Shown one piece after another: positions 29,827-37,740 of a stretch of DNA of 40,781 nucleotides. The translations under genes and the position numbers were made by a program. The notes beneath the pieces were generated by a model. That model saw only the letters and a program-made list of their open reading frames with translations. It ran no database searches and was not told where the DNA came from. The DNA is from Dehalococcoidales bacterium. GTDB lineage: Bacteria; Chloroflexota; Dehalococcoidia; Dehalococcoidales; GCA-2688105. Positions within the stretch are counted from its first letter, which is position 1, and the number at the start of each line of letters is the position of its first letter. The stretch spans positions 72,311-113,091 of the forward strand of contig NZBQ01000002.1 of the NCBI GenBank assembly GCA_002688105.1, in the 5' to 3' direction.

Positions 29827-29852
29827 TGTCACTTAAGATTTCTTTAGTGACA
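29827..29852. repeat. 26-bp near-perfect palindrome
   Basis: TGTCACTTAAGA and TCTTTAGTGACA form 12-bp arms with one mismatch around a two-base centre. It lies just upstream of the ribosome binding site of the 54-aa ORF and overlaps the end of the 30-aa ORF. It could be an operator or an RNA hairpin. Confidence 0.6.
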
Positions 29853-29925
29853 CCCCAAAAACACCCACTTTTAACATAGGGGATTGCCACCTATCTTTTA
29901 TGACATCATCTGGCGTAACACTCAT
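29833..29925 (-). CDS. Possible small peptide, 30 aa
   Basis: An ATG frame with GAGGGAG just upstream encodes MSVTPDDVIKDRWQSPMLKV followed by ten residues and TAA. It precedes the 54-aa ORF by 24 bases, suggesting a small dicistron. No family is recognised, and it may be chance. Confidence 0.3.
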   Translation of the reverse strand: MSVTPDDVIKDRWQSPMLKVGVFGVSLKKS

Positions 29926-30228
29926 TCTCCCTCGCTATAAAGGTTCCTTTTCTATCTCAGAGTTTCACGGCTAGCCTTCAGGCGTGAAATTTAGCGCACC
30001 TTTTTATCTTCATTAATTGACGATGTATGAACCTTTTCCATGCTACACCTTCTGGCTGAATGTTCAATAAACTTGGACTCCTTGCCAAAGGCAGCCCAAC
30101 TACTTATACTGCCGATTGCTGGGTTGTGCCAATATTGCTGACGATGCACACTATGGTGTAGTATGGTGATTTCTATACTAATAACAATATTACCTTCTAA
30201 AAATTAACGCTGTCTAGCCGAAAACGCC

Positions 30229-30257
30229 TTTGGAAACCAGATGATATAGGGTATAAT
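30229..30257 (+). promoter_or_regulatory. Candidate dnaX promoter
   Basis: TATAAT (30252-30257) is preceded by TTTGGA at 17 bp or TTGGAA at 16 bp. The predicted start is only about eight bases before the dnaX ATG. Confidence 0.5.
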
Positions 30258-30271
30258 AAAGACGAAAGAAG

Positions 30272-31924
30272 ATGGTTTCTCAAGTCTTTTATCGTAAGTG
30301 GCGCCCCCAAACCTTAGCTGAGGTAGTGGGACAGGAACCGGTAACCCAGACACTACTTAATGCCCTCAGTAGCAGCCGGGTATCTCACGCTTATCTCTTC
30401 TGCGGCCCCCGAGGTACCGGTAAAACCAGCACCGGTCGTATTCTGGCTAAGGCAGTAAACTGTGTTACCGATGGCAAGGGCGAACCGTGCAATACCTGCC
30501 CAATGTGCCAGGCAATAACCGAGGGCAGAGCTCTGGATGTGATTGAGATTGATGCCGCCAGTAACACTGGCGTTGAAAATATCCGAGACCTCCGAGAGAG
30601 GGCTAACTATGCTCCTAACCAAGCCCGTTACAAAGTATATATACTAGATGAAGTCCATATGCTCAGTACCAGTGCCTCCAATGCCCTCTTGAAGACACTG
30701 GAAGAGCCACCACCACACGTTATCTTTATCCTAGCTACCACCGAAGCTCATAAAGTCCTGCCCACCATCATGTCACGATGCCAGCGCTTCGATTTCCGAC
30801 GCCTCTCACAATCAGATGTAGTTTCCAAACTAACCCGGATTTGTCAGCGAGAAGGCACCAACACAGAGCCGGAAGCACTGCGACTCATTGCCAGGAGTGC
30901 CACCGGTAGCCTCCGCGACGCTGAAAACCTGCTGGAACAGTTAACAACCTACTACGGTTCTGAGATTGAAACCCACCAGGTTCAGGCTATCTTGGGCATC
31001 ACCGGAGACCGACGAGCCAAAGAACTGGTCAAGCACATTATAAATAATGATGTCTCTGCCGGGATGAAAGCGATAAACAATGTCAATAGCGATGGTCTGG
31101 ACCTGAAGCAATTCAATCGGGAACTGGTGGAATACCTCCGAGGACTTTTGCTAATAAAGACTGGCTCCGAAGAAGCGGTAGACTTAACTGCCGAGGATAT
31201 TGCTGAACTCAAGGACTTAACCGCTAAAGCCCCCCTGCCCCAGATATTGAAGGCAGTCAAGCTCTTCGGACAACTCAAAATTGGTTTTGATAACTACTCT
31301 ACCTTACCCCTGGAGCTGGCGCTGGTCGACTGTGTCCTACCCTCAGAGGAAGAGGTAGCCAGCCATGCCCCTCAATATGAATCTCGCCAGCCCACAGAAA
31401 CGGTTACGCCACCAGCTACCCCACCCTCACCTAAAAAGACCACCGCCAAAACTAAGCCGGCAAGCACGCCAGCCATAGCCGAAGCGGCGGCACTACCTGC
31501 CACTCCACCTCCGTCTGAACAGCCCACCGCCGAAACTAAGCCGGCAAGCACGCCAGCCACAGCCGAAGCGGCGGCTACTCCACCAGAGCCAGGCAGTGAA
31601 ATTGAACGCTTAGCACAAAACTGGAAACAGGTTATCGAACAAGCCCCGGAAAACGCCAGACGAACCCCAGCTATAGCTATCCTTAGAAGTGCCGGCGTCA
31701 AACCGGTGGCACTTGAAGACAACGCCGTAGTCCTGGCCTTTAGATATCCTCTTCACAAGGAGAACATGGAGAAACTGGAAAATCAGAAGACGGCTGAGGA
31801 AATCATAAGCAATTTCCTGGGTCGTCCCTGCCGTGTTCGCTGTATCCACCAGCCAGAAAGTAACCACCTGCTCAAGGCAGCCATGAAGATGGGTGCCCAA
31901 ATTATCAATACGGAGGAAAAATGA
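30272..31924 (+). CDS. dnaX: DNA polymerase III subunit gamma/tau
   Basis: DnaX is the clamp-loader ATPase of the replicase. The 550-residue protein has Walker A GPRGTGKT (45-52), a zinc motif (C64, C73, C76, C79), the DEVHML Walker B and SRC sensor region (TIMSRCQRFDF). A low-complexity Pro/Ala/Thr linker (~370-450) contains an 84-bp duplication, and a tau-like C-terminal domain follows. No A-rich frameshift site able to make a separate gamma form was found. It overlaps ybaB by four bases and forms the common dnaX-ybaB-recR cluster. Confidence 0.95.
   Translation: MVSQVFYRKWRPQTLAEVVGQEPVTQTLLNALSSSRVSHAYLFCGPRGTGKTSTGRILAKAVNCVTDGKGEPCNTCPMCQAITEGRALDVIEIDAASNTGVENIRDLRERANYAPNQARYKVYILDEVHMLSTSASNALLKTLEEPPPHVIFILATTEAHKVLPTIMSRCQRFDFRRLSQSDVVSKLTRICQREGTNTEPEALRLIARSATGSLRDAENLLEQLTTYYGSEIETHQVQAILGITGDRRAKELVKHIINNDVSAGMKAINNVNSDGLDLKQFNRELVEYLRGLLLIKTGSEEAVDLTAEDIAELKDLTAKAPLPQILKAVKLFGQLKIGFDNYSTLPLELALVDCVLPSEEEVASHAPQYESRQPTETVTPPATPPSPKKTTAKTKPASTPAIAEAAALPATPPPSEQPTAETKPASTPATAEAAATPPEPGSEIERLAQNWKQVIEQAPENARRTPAIAILRSAGVKPVALEDNAVVLAFRYPLHKENMEKLENQKTAEEIISNFLGRPCRVRCIHQPESNHLLKAAMKMGAQIINTEEK
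31441..31584 (+). repeat. 84-bp tandem duplication in the dnaX linker
   Basis: The segment starting CACCGCCAAAACTAAGCCGG recurs 84 bp later with few changes, encoding KTKPASTPAIAEAAA and ETKPASTPATAEAAA. It keeps frame and lengthens the disordered linker by 28 residues. Confidence 0.85.
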
Positions 31925-32226
31925 ATCTATCCATGTTGAACCAAGCCCGAGAGCTTAAAGCAAATCTGGACAAGGCTCAAAAAGAGTTAAGCAAAACTAC
32001 TGTGGAAGCGGACTCAGGCAAAGGCGCCGTTAAGGTTACTGTTAACGGTCAACAGAAAATACTTTCAATAAAAATATCACCCGAGGCGATAGACCCCGAT
32101 AATACCAAACGCCTGGAAGATTTGGTGCTAAAGGCAGTAACTGAAGCCATTGCCAAATCTCAGAAACTTGCCGCCCAGCAGCTAAAGGGGCTTACCGGCG
32201 GTTTTAAAATCCCGGGGCTGACCTAA
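31921..32226 (+). CDS. ybaB: YbaB/EbfC nucleoid-associated protein
   Basis: This 101-residue protein belongs to the YbaB/EbfC family of small DNA-binding proteins that dimerise through long helices. The N-terminal helix (LNQARELKANLDKAQKELSK) and VKVTVNGQQKILSIKISPEAID are typical. The start overlaps the dnaX stop (ATGA), and recR follows. The gene order supports a role with recombination or replication genes. Confidence 0.93.
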   Translation: MNLSMLNQARELKANLDKAQKELSKTTVEADSGKGAVKVTVNGQQKILSIKISPEAIDPDNTKRLEDLVLKAVTEAIAKSQKLAAQQLKGLTGGFKIPGLT

Positions 32227-32247
32227 TTATGGTCAGGGAGGCTAACA

Positions 32248-32859
32248 TTGAACCAGAATTATATACCTACTTCTAACGCCGTATCCAGACTCGTTCAGGA
32301 ACTCAACAAACTACCCGGCATTGGTCCCAAGAGCGCTCAGCGACTTGCCTACTACCTGCTGCGTGCCCCGGAGGAGCAAGCCAGGTTCCTGGCTGATGCC
32401 ATACTGTCCGTAACGCAGGAGACCAAGCTATGCTCCATCTGTTTTAATGCTACTGACACTGACCCCTGCCCCATTTGCCGCGGTGACCAGCGCGACCGGA
32501 CCAAGGTCTGCATCGTGGAACAGCCCCAGGACATCTTAGCCCTGGAGCATACCGGCATTTATAAGGGGCTGTACCATGTGCTCCACGGCGCCATTTCGCC
32601 TACCGAGGGAATGGGAGCCGATAGTATAAGAGCCCGGGAGCTTCTGGAGCGGTTACAGAGTAGCTCAGTTAGCGAAGCCATCCTGGCCACCAACCCCACC
32701 CTGGAGGGGGAACAGACCGCGATGTATCTCAGCAAACTCATTTCACCCCTGGGCATCAGAATTACCCGCCTCGCCCGGGGACTGCCCTTCGGCACCGAGC
32801 TGGAATACGCTGATGACGTTACCATCACCCAAGCTATTGAGGGCAGACAGGAGTTTTAG
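32248..32859 (+). CDS. recR: Recombination protein RecR
   Basis: RecR works with RecO to load RecA at gaps. The 203-residue protein has the helix-hairpin-helix [20 protein letters not shown], a four-Cys zinc finger ([16 protein letters not shown]) and a Toprim domain ([26 protein letters not shown]). The start is a TTG with AGGGAGG six bases upstream. It is the third gene of the dnaX-ybaB-recR cluster. RecO is encoded 0.7 kb downstream, beyond a repeat and a nuclease-like gene. Confidence 0.96.
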   Translation: MNQNYIPTSNAVSRLVQELNKLPGIGPKSAQRLAYYLLRAPEEQARFLADAILSVTQETKLCSICFNATDTDPCPICRGDQRDRTKVCIVEQPQDILALEHTGIYKGLYHVLHGAISPTEGMGADSIRARELLERLQSSSVSEAILATNPTLEGEQTAMYLSKLISPLGIRITRLARGLPFGTELEYADDVTITQAIEGRQEF

Positions 32860-32884
32860 CCCACAAGTCGTTTATCAAGGGTAA

Positions 32885-32963
32885 TTTGAAGGGGCTTCGC
32901 CCCTTCAAACGTAACCCCTCCCCCTCTCCTTTCAAGGAGAGGGGGATACAGGGAGTGAGGTTC
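32885..32963 (+). repeat. Dispersed two-hairpin intergenic repeat, copy 2
   Basis: Hairpin A is a perfect TTTGAAGGGGC/GCCCCTTCAAA (32885-32909) around TTC. Hairpin B is CCCCCTCTCCTT/AAGGAGAGGGGG (32920-32945). The tail GGATACAGGGAGTGAGGTTC matches the flank of copies 1 and 3 in reverse complement, so this copy is inverted relative to them. Confidence 0.85.
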
Positions 32964-32998
32964 AACCTGAATAAGATAAGCTCGGATTAGGCAGAATC

Positions 32999-33535
32999 AT
33001 GAGCGATAAAGCTGATTTTGATTACTTCATGAGTTGTTTAATAAAAGCTGGAACTAAAATAGATAGCCACTATTTTAAACTACCTGTAGCTGGTGCCGAA
33101 AAACCAATATTTCGGGAACAAGTCTATTGTTACGAACTCTATCACCAACTCCGTTGTATTCTGGGAGACGACTTCCCCTACAAGCTAGATGGAGAAGTCG
33201 ACAAAGCTGCTCATCCCATTTTGAAGGGTGCGAAGAAGCCCGATTTTATCGTTCACGTTCCCGGCACGATGGATAGAAATCTAGTAGTTATCGAGGTAAA
33301 ATCAGCAAACGAAAAGACGCGGATTAATGGAATAAGAGCTGATTTACAAAAACTCCGAAGTTTTCTTGATACAGCCAAATATTATCGGGCTATCATGCTT
33401 GTTTACGGAGACAGTGAAAGTAGTTTACCCAAACGTGTCCGCTGTGAAATAGATAGTTTGCCAAGAGAACATGCGGAACACATACTGCTGATATGGCATA
33501 AAAAACCTAACGCAAAACCAGAAGTAATTAAATGA
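32999..33535 (+). CDS. PD-(D/E)XK nuclease-like protein
   Basis: This 178-residue protein fits the PD-(D/E)XK nuclease pattern: Glu40 in an N-terminal helix (FREQVYCYELYHQLR), Asp82 in KKPDFIVHV, and Glu99/Lys101 in LVVIEVKSAN. No DNA-binding or other domain is fused to it. It is more AT-rich than its neighbours, has no clear ribosome binding site, and follows a repeat element. It overlaps recO by four bases, lying in the recR-recO interval. This suggests insertion of an accessory gene into a housekeeping cluster. Function is inferred from motif only. Confidence 0.65.
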   Translation: MSDKADFDYFMSCLIKAGTKIDSHYFKLPVAGAEKPIFREQVYCYELYHQLRCILGDDFPYKLDGEVDKAAHPILKGAKKPDFIVHVPGTMDRNLVVIEVKSANEKTRINGIRADLQKLRSFLDTAKYYRAIMLVYGDSESSLPKRVRCEIDSLPREHAEHILLIWHKKPNAKPEVIK

Positions 33536-34302
33536 CTAAACCACGAACTTATCAGACGGAAGCCATCATCATCAGGAAGATTAAGCTGGGTGAGGCGGAT
33601 AGAATCCTTACCCTCTACACTCCCCACCCAGGCAAGATTAGAGCCGTCGCCAAGGGAGTCAGGCGCCCCAGAAGCAAGCTGTCCGGACACCTTGAGCTTC
33701 TCACCCACAGTATGGTATCACTGGCTCGGTGTCGCAATCTGGATACTATCATCGGCAGCCAGACCATCAATAGCTTCCTCCCCATCAAAAGCAACCTTGA
33801 GCTTACCTCCTATGCCCTTTACGCCACCGAGCTGGTCGACCAGTTTACCGCCGATAATGTTGAAAATCCCCCGTTATTCCAACTACTGCTGGAGACAATG
33901 AAGCGCCTGTGCCAGGGCGGCGATAACGAACTCGTCTTGCGCTACTTTGAACTGCACCTCCTCAATCTGGTCGGCTACCGTCCCCAGCTCCAGCAGTGCG
34001 TCTCCTGTAAGTCAGCGCTTGAGTCTACCATTAACTCATTCTGTCCCGGTGCCGGCGGTATGCTGTGCCCCAATTGCCGCCAGAATAAACTAACCTATTC
34101 CATATCAGTCAACGGACAGAAAATGCTACGCATACTACAAAGCAACGAATATAATACCGTCAGCCAGCTGGAGATGAACCGGGAACTATCCGGCGAAATA
34201 GAAGGAGTAATGAGAAACTACCTTAAATACCTTCTGGAAGGGGAGGTCAAGTCAACCGCCTGGCTGGATACTTTAAGAGAGCAGAAGATAGCCTCTGGCT
34301 AA
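33532..34302 (+). CDS. recO: DNA repair protein RecO
   Basis: RecO binds single-stranded DNA and helps load RecA with RecR. The 256-residue protein starts with the OB-fold signature QTEAIIIRKIKLGEADRILTLYTP. It has a C-terminal helical domain with a four-Cys motif (CVSCKSALE...CPGAGGMLCPNC). Its ATG overlaps the stop of the nuclease-like gene. Length and motifs are normal. Confidence 0.94.
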   Translation: MTKPRTYQTEAIIIRKIKLGEADRILTLYTPHPGKIRAVAKGVRRPRSKLSGHLELLTHSMVSLARCRNLDTIIGSQTINSFLPIKSNLELTSYALYATELVDQFTADNVENPPLFQLLLETMKRLCQGGDNELVLRYFELHLLNLVGYRPQLQQCVSCKSALESTINSFCPGAGGMLCPNCRQNKLTYSISVNGQKMLRILQSNEYNTVSQLEMNRELSGEIEGVMRNYLKYLLEGEVKSTAWLDTLREQKIASG

Positions 34303-34307
34303 GGCGC

Positions 34308-34336
34308 TTTACTACTGAACAGGGATAACCTATAAT
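34308..34336 (+). promoter_or_regulatory. Candidate lysS promoter
   Basis: TTTACT (34308-34313) and TATAAT (34331-34336) are separated by 17 bp, giving a leader of about 70 bases before lysS. Confidence 0.5.
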
Positions 34337-34355
34337 AACCCAAAATAGATAAGGC

Positions 34356-34415
34356 ATGGCTGCGAGTCTAGTTCTCAGTCTTTTTGCTAATACCATAAGG
34401 AATGAGCCAAGATGA
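34356..34415 (+). CDS. Possible short upstream ORF overlapping lysS (19 aa)
   Basis: An ATG frame encodes MAASLVLSLFANTIRNEPR and stops inside the lysS start (ATGA), which would couple its translation to lysS. AAGG is only one base before the ATG, so initiation is uncertain. It contains no Lys codons, which argues against lysine attenuation. Confidence 0.25.
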   Translation: MAASLVLSLFANTIRNEPR

Positions 34416-35887
34416 CACCCAGACTGGACAGTGTAACTCAACAGCGACGGGAAAAGCTCAAGCGGATTCGTAGCCGTGGTATTAACCCCTACCCTCACCG
34501 CTACCACCGCACTCATTCCACCCAGAAGGCCGTAGCCCAGCTTGAGCAGCAAGAGAAAGGCGCTATCAAGGAGAAGGAAGTCAATGTTGCCGGGCGGATT
34601 ATGGCCATCCGCTCCATGGGCAAAATTTCCTTCCTTGATTTACGCGATGGCTCAGGAAAAATCCAGCTACACTTCCACAAAGACCACCTTGATGAAGACA
34701 GCCTGAAGCTGCTCAAGGATATAGATATTGGTGATATTATCGGGGTCAGCGGCAAGTTTTTCCGGACCAAGAGTGGCGAACCGACTATCGAGGTAGAAAA
34801 TCTCACCCTGCTAACCAAGTCACTTCAGCCCTTACCGGAGAAGTGGCACGGGCTGGGTGATATTGACAAGCGATACCGTCAGCGCTACCTCGACCTCATT
34901 GCCAACACCGAGACTAAAGGGATTTTCCAGATACGCAGCCAGGTTATCACCGCCATACGGCAATTCCTCAACCAGCGAGGCTTCATCGAGGTAGAAACAC
35001 CCATTCTGCAACCGTCAGCCGGGGGCGCGCTGGCTCAACCCTTTACTACCCACCATCACGCCCTTAGCCAGGACTTCTACCTGCGCATCGCCCTTGAGCT
35101 TCACCTCAAGCGACTGATAGTGGGTGGCTTTGATAAGGTCTACGAGCTGGGGCGCACTTTCCGTAATGAAGGCATCTCCACCAAACACAACCCCGAGTTC
35201 ACCATGCTGGAAAGCTACGAAGCCTATGCCGACTATAATGATGTGATGAAGATGGTCGAGACGATGGTATCTAAAATCAGCCAGAAGGTTCTGGGCACCG
35301 ACCAGATTAAGTTTGGCGATAGCACCATCAACTTCAAGCCACCGTGGCGGCGACTGGAACTGCGCCAAGCAGTAACCGAATACAGTGGCATAGATTTCGT
35401 GCAATACCCGGAAGTCGATTCACTAAGGGCTAAAATGGAGACAATAGGACTGGAGGTTAACCCCCAGAAGAACTGGGCACGACTGGTGGATGAACTTATT
35501 TCCACCTTTGTTGAACCCAAACTGATACAGCCCACCTTCGTTATGGACTACCCGGTCTCAATGTCACCTCTGGCCAAGACCAAGCCGAGTAACGACCGCG
35601 TGGTAGAACGTTTCGAGGCCTTCGCCGGGGGTATGGAAATCGCCAACGCCTTTACCGAACTCAACGACCCTCTAGAGCAGAGAAAACGCTTCCGAGAGCA
35701 ACGAGAGGCACACCAGACAGCAGGTGATACCGAGACCATCGATGAGGACTTCCTGCTGGCACTGGAGTATGGTATGCCTCCCACCGGGGGGCTGGGAGTT
35801 GGCATTGACCGTCTGGTGATGCTACTATCAAATCAACAATCAATCCGTGAGGTCATCCTGTTCCCCCAACTCAGGGACAAACCGTAG
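34412..35887 (+). CDS. lysS: Lysyl-tRNA synthetase, class II
   Basis: LysS charges tRNA-Lys. The 491-residue class II enzyme has an N-terminal OB-fold anticodon domain (NVAGRIMAIRSMGKISFLDL). The catalytic motifs follow: RSQVITAIRQFLNQRGFIEVETP (motif 1), FRNEGISTKHNPEFTMLE (motif 2) and GLGVGIDRLVML (motif 3). AAGGAATGAG precedes the ATG. serS follows after ten bases, giving a synthetase pair. Confidence 0.97.
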   Translation: MTPRLDSVTQQRREKLKRIRSRGINPYPHRYHRTHSTQKAVAQLEQQEKGAIKEKEVNVAGRIMAIRSMGKISFLDLRDGSGKIQLHFHKDHLDEDSLKLLKDIDIGDIIGVSGKFFRTKSGEPTIEVENLTLLTKSLQPLPEKWHGLGDIDKRYRQRYLDLIANTETKGIFQIRSQVITAIRQFLNQRGFIEVETPILQPSAGGALAQPFTTHHHALSQDFYLRIALELHLKRLIVGGFDKVYELGRTFRNEGISTKHNPEFTMLESYEAYADYNDVMKMVETMVSKISQKVLGTDQIKFGDSTINFKPPWRRLELRQAVTEYSGIDFVQYPEVDSLRAKMETIGLEVNPQKNWARLVDELISTFVEPKLIQPTFVMDYPVSMSPLAKTKPSNDRVVERFEAFAGGMEIANAFTELNDPLEQRKRFREQREAHQTAGDTETIDEDFLLALEYGMPPTGGLGVGIDRLVMLLSNQQSIREVILFPQLRDKP

Positions 35888-35897
35888 GGCAGAAATT

Positions 35898-37139
35898 ATG
35901 CTTGACCTGAAATTCTTCCGGGAAAATATAGACCAGGTGCGACAGGGGATAGCCAACCGTCAGAGCACTGCCCCTCTGGATGAGATTCTACAACTCGATG
36001 CTGAGCGTCGGCAGAAGATTGCCGGGCTAGAAGACTTAAGGCATACCCGCAAAGAGGCGGCACGGGAAACGGCAAGGGTCTCCTCAGATAAGGGGCGCGA
36101 CCTGCGTGTCAAAATCAAGGCGCTGGAGGAAGAGGTCAGGAATCTGGATGAACAACTGAAAGACCTGCTGTTACAGGTGCCCAACCTCCCCCAACCCACT
36201 GCGCCGGTAGGGACCGGGGAAAATGATAATGTTGAAGTGTGCTCCTGGGGAGAGCCTAAAAGCTTTGACTTCGAGCCAGCCCCCCACTGGAAACTGGGCG
36301 AATCCCTGGGCATTATTGACTTTGAGAGGGGGGTAAAGCTATCCGGTACCCGCTTCTATGTGCTCATGGGATTGGGCGCCCGACTGCAGAGAGCCCTCAT
36401 CTCTTTTATGCTTGACCTCCACACCGCCGAGCACGGCTATAACGAGGTATATCCACCATTTATGGTTAAACGGGAGTGTATGGTAGCCTCCGGCAACCTG
36501 CCCAAATTCGCTGACAACCTGTACCACGATGAAGAGGATGACTTCTGGTTCGTGCCTACGGCTGAGGCGCCGGTCACCAATCTGCACCGTGAGGAAATCA
36601 TACCGCCGGGAACGTTGCCGCTATACTATGTCGCCTATACCGCCTGCTTTCGCCGGGAAAAAATGTCGGCCGGGAAGGACACCAAGGGTCTGAAACGGGG
36701 TCACCAGTTTGACAAGATAGAGCTTTACAAGTTCACCGAGCCGGCCACCTCCAATGATGAGCTGGAAAAAACGGTGAGTGACGCCGAGCAGGTCTGCCGC
36801 AAGCTGGAAATACCCTATCGTGTGCTGGAGTTGTGCACTGCCGAGCTAGGCTTTGCCTCCGCCAGGTCCTATGATATTGAAATGTGGGCGCCCGGCTGTG
36901 GCGAGTGGCTGGAGGTATCTTCCTGCTCCAACTGCGGTGATTTTCAAGCCCGGCGGGGTAATATCCGCTACCGCCCCACCCCCGAATCCAAACCCCAGTT
37001 CGTCCACACCCTGAACGGCTCCGGGCTAGCCCTGCCACGAGTGGTCATCGCCATTATGGAAAACTACCAGCAAGCCGACGGCAGTATCCTCATCCCCGAA
37101 GTGCTTCAGAAGTATGTGGGGGAGAAGGTGATAAGGTAA
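35898..37139 (+). CDS. serS: Seryl-tRNA synthetase
   Basis: SerS charges tRNA-Ser and tRNA-Sec. I start at the ATG at 35898 (MLDLKFFRENIDQVRQG), the family N-terminus; the ORF track adds 17 residues that overlap lysS. The protein is then 413 residues. It has the N-terminal coiled coil (~30-105), FVPTAEAPVTNLHREEI, FRREKMSAGKDTKGLKRGHQFDKIE (motif 2) and NGSGLALPRVVIAIMEN (motif 3). Motif 2 has KMSAGKD where AGSAGRD is common, a mild change. A tRNA-Ser gene lies 0.6 kb downstream. Confidence 0.96.
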   Translation: MLDLKFFRENIDQVRQGIANRQSTAPLDEILQLDAERRQKIAGLEDLRHTRKEAARETARVSSDKGRDLRVKIKALEEEVRNLDEQLKDLLLQVPNLPQPTAPVGTGENDNVEVCSWGEPKSFDFEPAPHWKLGESLGIIDFERGVKLSGTRFYVLMGLGARLQRALISFMLDLHTAEHGYNEVYPPFMVKRECMVASGNLPKFADNLYHDEEDDFWFVPTAEAPVTNLHREEIIPPGTLPLYYVAYTACFRREKMSAGKDTKGLKRGHQFDKIELYKFTEPATSNDELEKTVSDAEQVCRKLEIPYRVLELCTAELGFASARSYDIEMWAPGCGEWLEVSSCSNCGDFQARRGNIRYRPTPESKPQFVHTLNGSGLALPRVVIAIMENYQQADGSILIPEVLQKYVGEKVIR

Positions 37140-37277
37140 TTAGCTCTCATAGCCCTGCATACGGGCAGTAATTCCCTGCCTTATCTGATCTCCCTGTTGC
37201 TGCAACATCTCAACAAGAACCAAACTTGTAAAACCACGTACCTGCTGACGTCTTACCTTAAGCACACTTATAGGCAA
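37140..37277 (-). CDS. Small ORF, 45 aa, possible element remnant
   Basis: A TTG-started frame with GGGGGGAG eight bases upstream encodes MPISVLKVRRQQVRGFTSLV and ends in GITARMQGYES. It abuts the serS stop in convergent orientation. I do not recognise a family. It lies two genes away from an integrase remnant, so a phage or mobile-element origin is possible. Confidence 0.4.
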   Translation of the reverse strand: MPISVLKVRRQQVRGFTSLVLVEMLQQQGDQIRQGITARMQGYES

Positions 37278-37292
37278 CCCTGGATCTCCCCC

Positions 37293-37457
37293 CTAGTGGA
37301 ACGTAGAACATCTTACAGCATACCAATCATCTATAACCGCATCCAAGAAATCCCAAGAGATGCCAGCGTACCCTTTGTCACTCATAAACTGTTTAACTCT
37401 CTCCTTTTTATTTGTTATATCTAGTCCTTGCTGATCAACATTAACCTGCCCCCACAA
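37293..37457 (-). CDS. Small ORF, 54 aa, weakly phage-holin-like
   Basis: A TTG-started frame contains DITNKKERVKQFMSDKGYAG followed by ISWDFLDAVIDDW. The pattern of a charged helix, a K-G turn and a final acidic helix loosely resembles the C-terminal part of LL-H-type phage holins, but no membrane segment is present. The ribosome binding site is weak. It precedes the 45-aa ORF by 15 bases. It may be a fragment of a former prophage. Confidence 0.35.
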   Translation of the reverse strand: MWGQVNVDQQGLDITNKKERVKQFMSDKGYAGISWDFLDAVIDDWYAVRCSTFH

Positions 37458-37479
37458 AGGGTACCACTTATAGAGTTAG

Positions 37480-37716
37480 AGTTACCGGTATAAAAGGAGA
37501 CATACCTTTGCCAGCCTGATGCTACTACGTGGGGCTAAGCCTAAGGTTATCAGTGAAGCTCTAGGTCATGCCTCAGTAGCATTTACAATGGACGTCTATA
37601 GCCATATAATGGAGGGAATGCAGGAGGATGCCATGGCGTTGTTAGACGAAGTGCTACCGTCAGGGGTATCTCAAAAAAATAACGCCAATTTAACGCCAAT
37701 TCTGTCTGTTATGTAA
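37480..37716 (+). pseudogene. Tyrosine recombinase (integrase), C-terminal remnant
   Basis: The open frame reads RRHTFASLMLLRGAKPKVIS, then EALGHASVAFTMDVYSHIM, the C-terminal catalytic part of a phage-type tyrosine recombinase. It keeps the box II Arg, the LGH His and the nucleophile Tyr. The HDLR sequence before HTFA is replaced by YKRR, a TAG lies just upstream, and the rest of the enzyme is missing. It ends 24 bp before a tRNA-Ser gene, a typical integration site. The stub is not expected to be active. Confidence 0.85.
37680..37701 (+). repeat. Tandem 11-bp direct repeat
   Basis: TAACGCCAATT occurs twice in tandem at the end of the integrase remnant, about 40 bp before the tRNA-Ser. It could be an arm-type recombinase site or coincidence. 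Confidence 0.6.
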
Positions 37717-37740
37717 ACTTTATCCCGAAGTTTAGCTTCA

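Larger units (their letters stand above)
29601..30271. other. 671-bp gap with small minus-strand ORFs and inverted repeats
   Basis: No gene longer than 60 codons is present. The minus strand has a well-supported 54-aa ORF, a 30-aa ORF and weaker frames further upstream: a GTG-started frame of about 52 codons near 30150-29995, and within it a 16-codon ATG frame preceded by AGAAGGTG. Inverted repeats occur at 29827-29852 and at 29963-29989 (TTTCACG/CGTGAAA, 13-base loop). The end of the region carries the dnaX promoter. Confidence 0.5.

Noticed and set aside
31430-31445. Programmed frameshift site in dnaX
   Set aside because: The run is T AAA AAG with only five A, not the A AAA AAG needed for efficient slippage, and no following stem was evident.
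37197-37424. 75-aa plus-strand ORF between serS and the integrase remnant
   Set aside because: It has no ribosome binding site and a low-complexity composition. The two minus-strand frames over the same bases look more protein-like.
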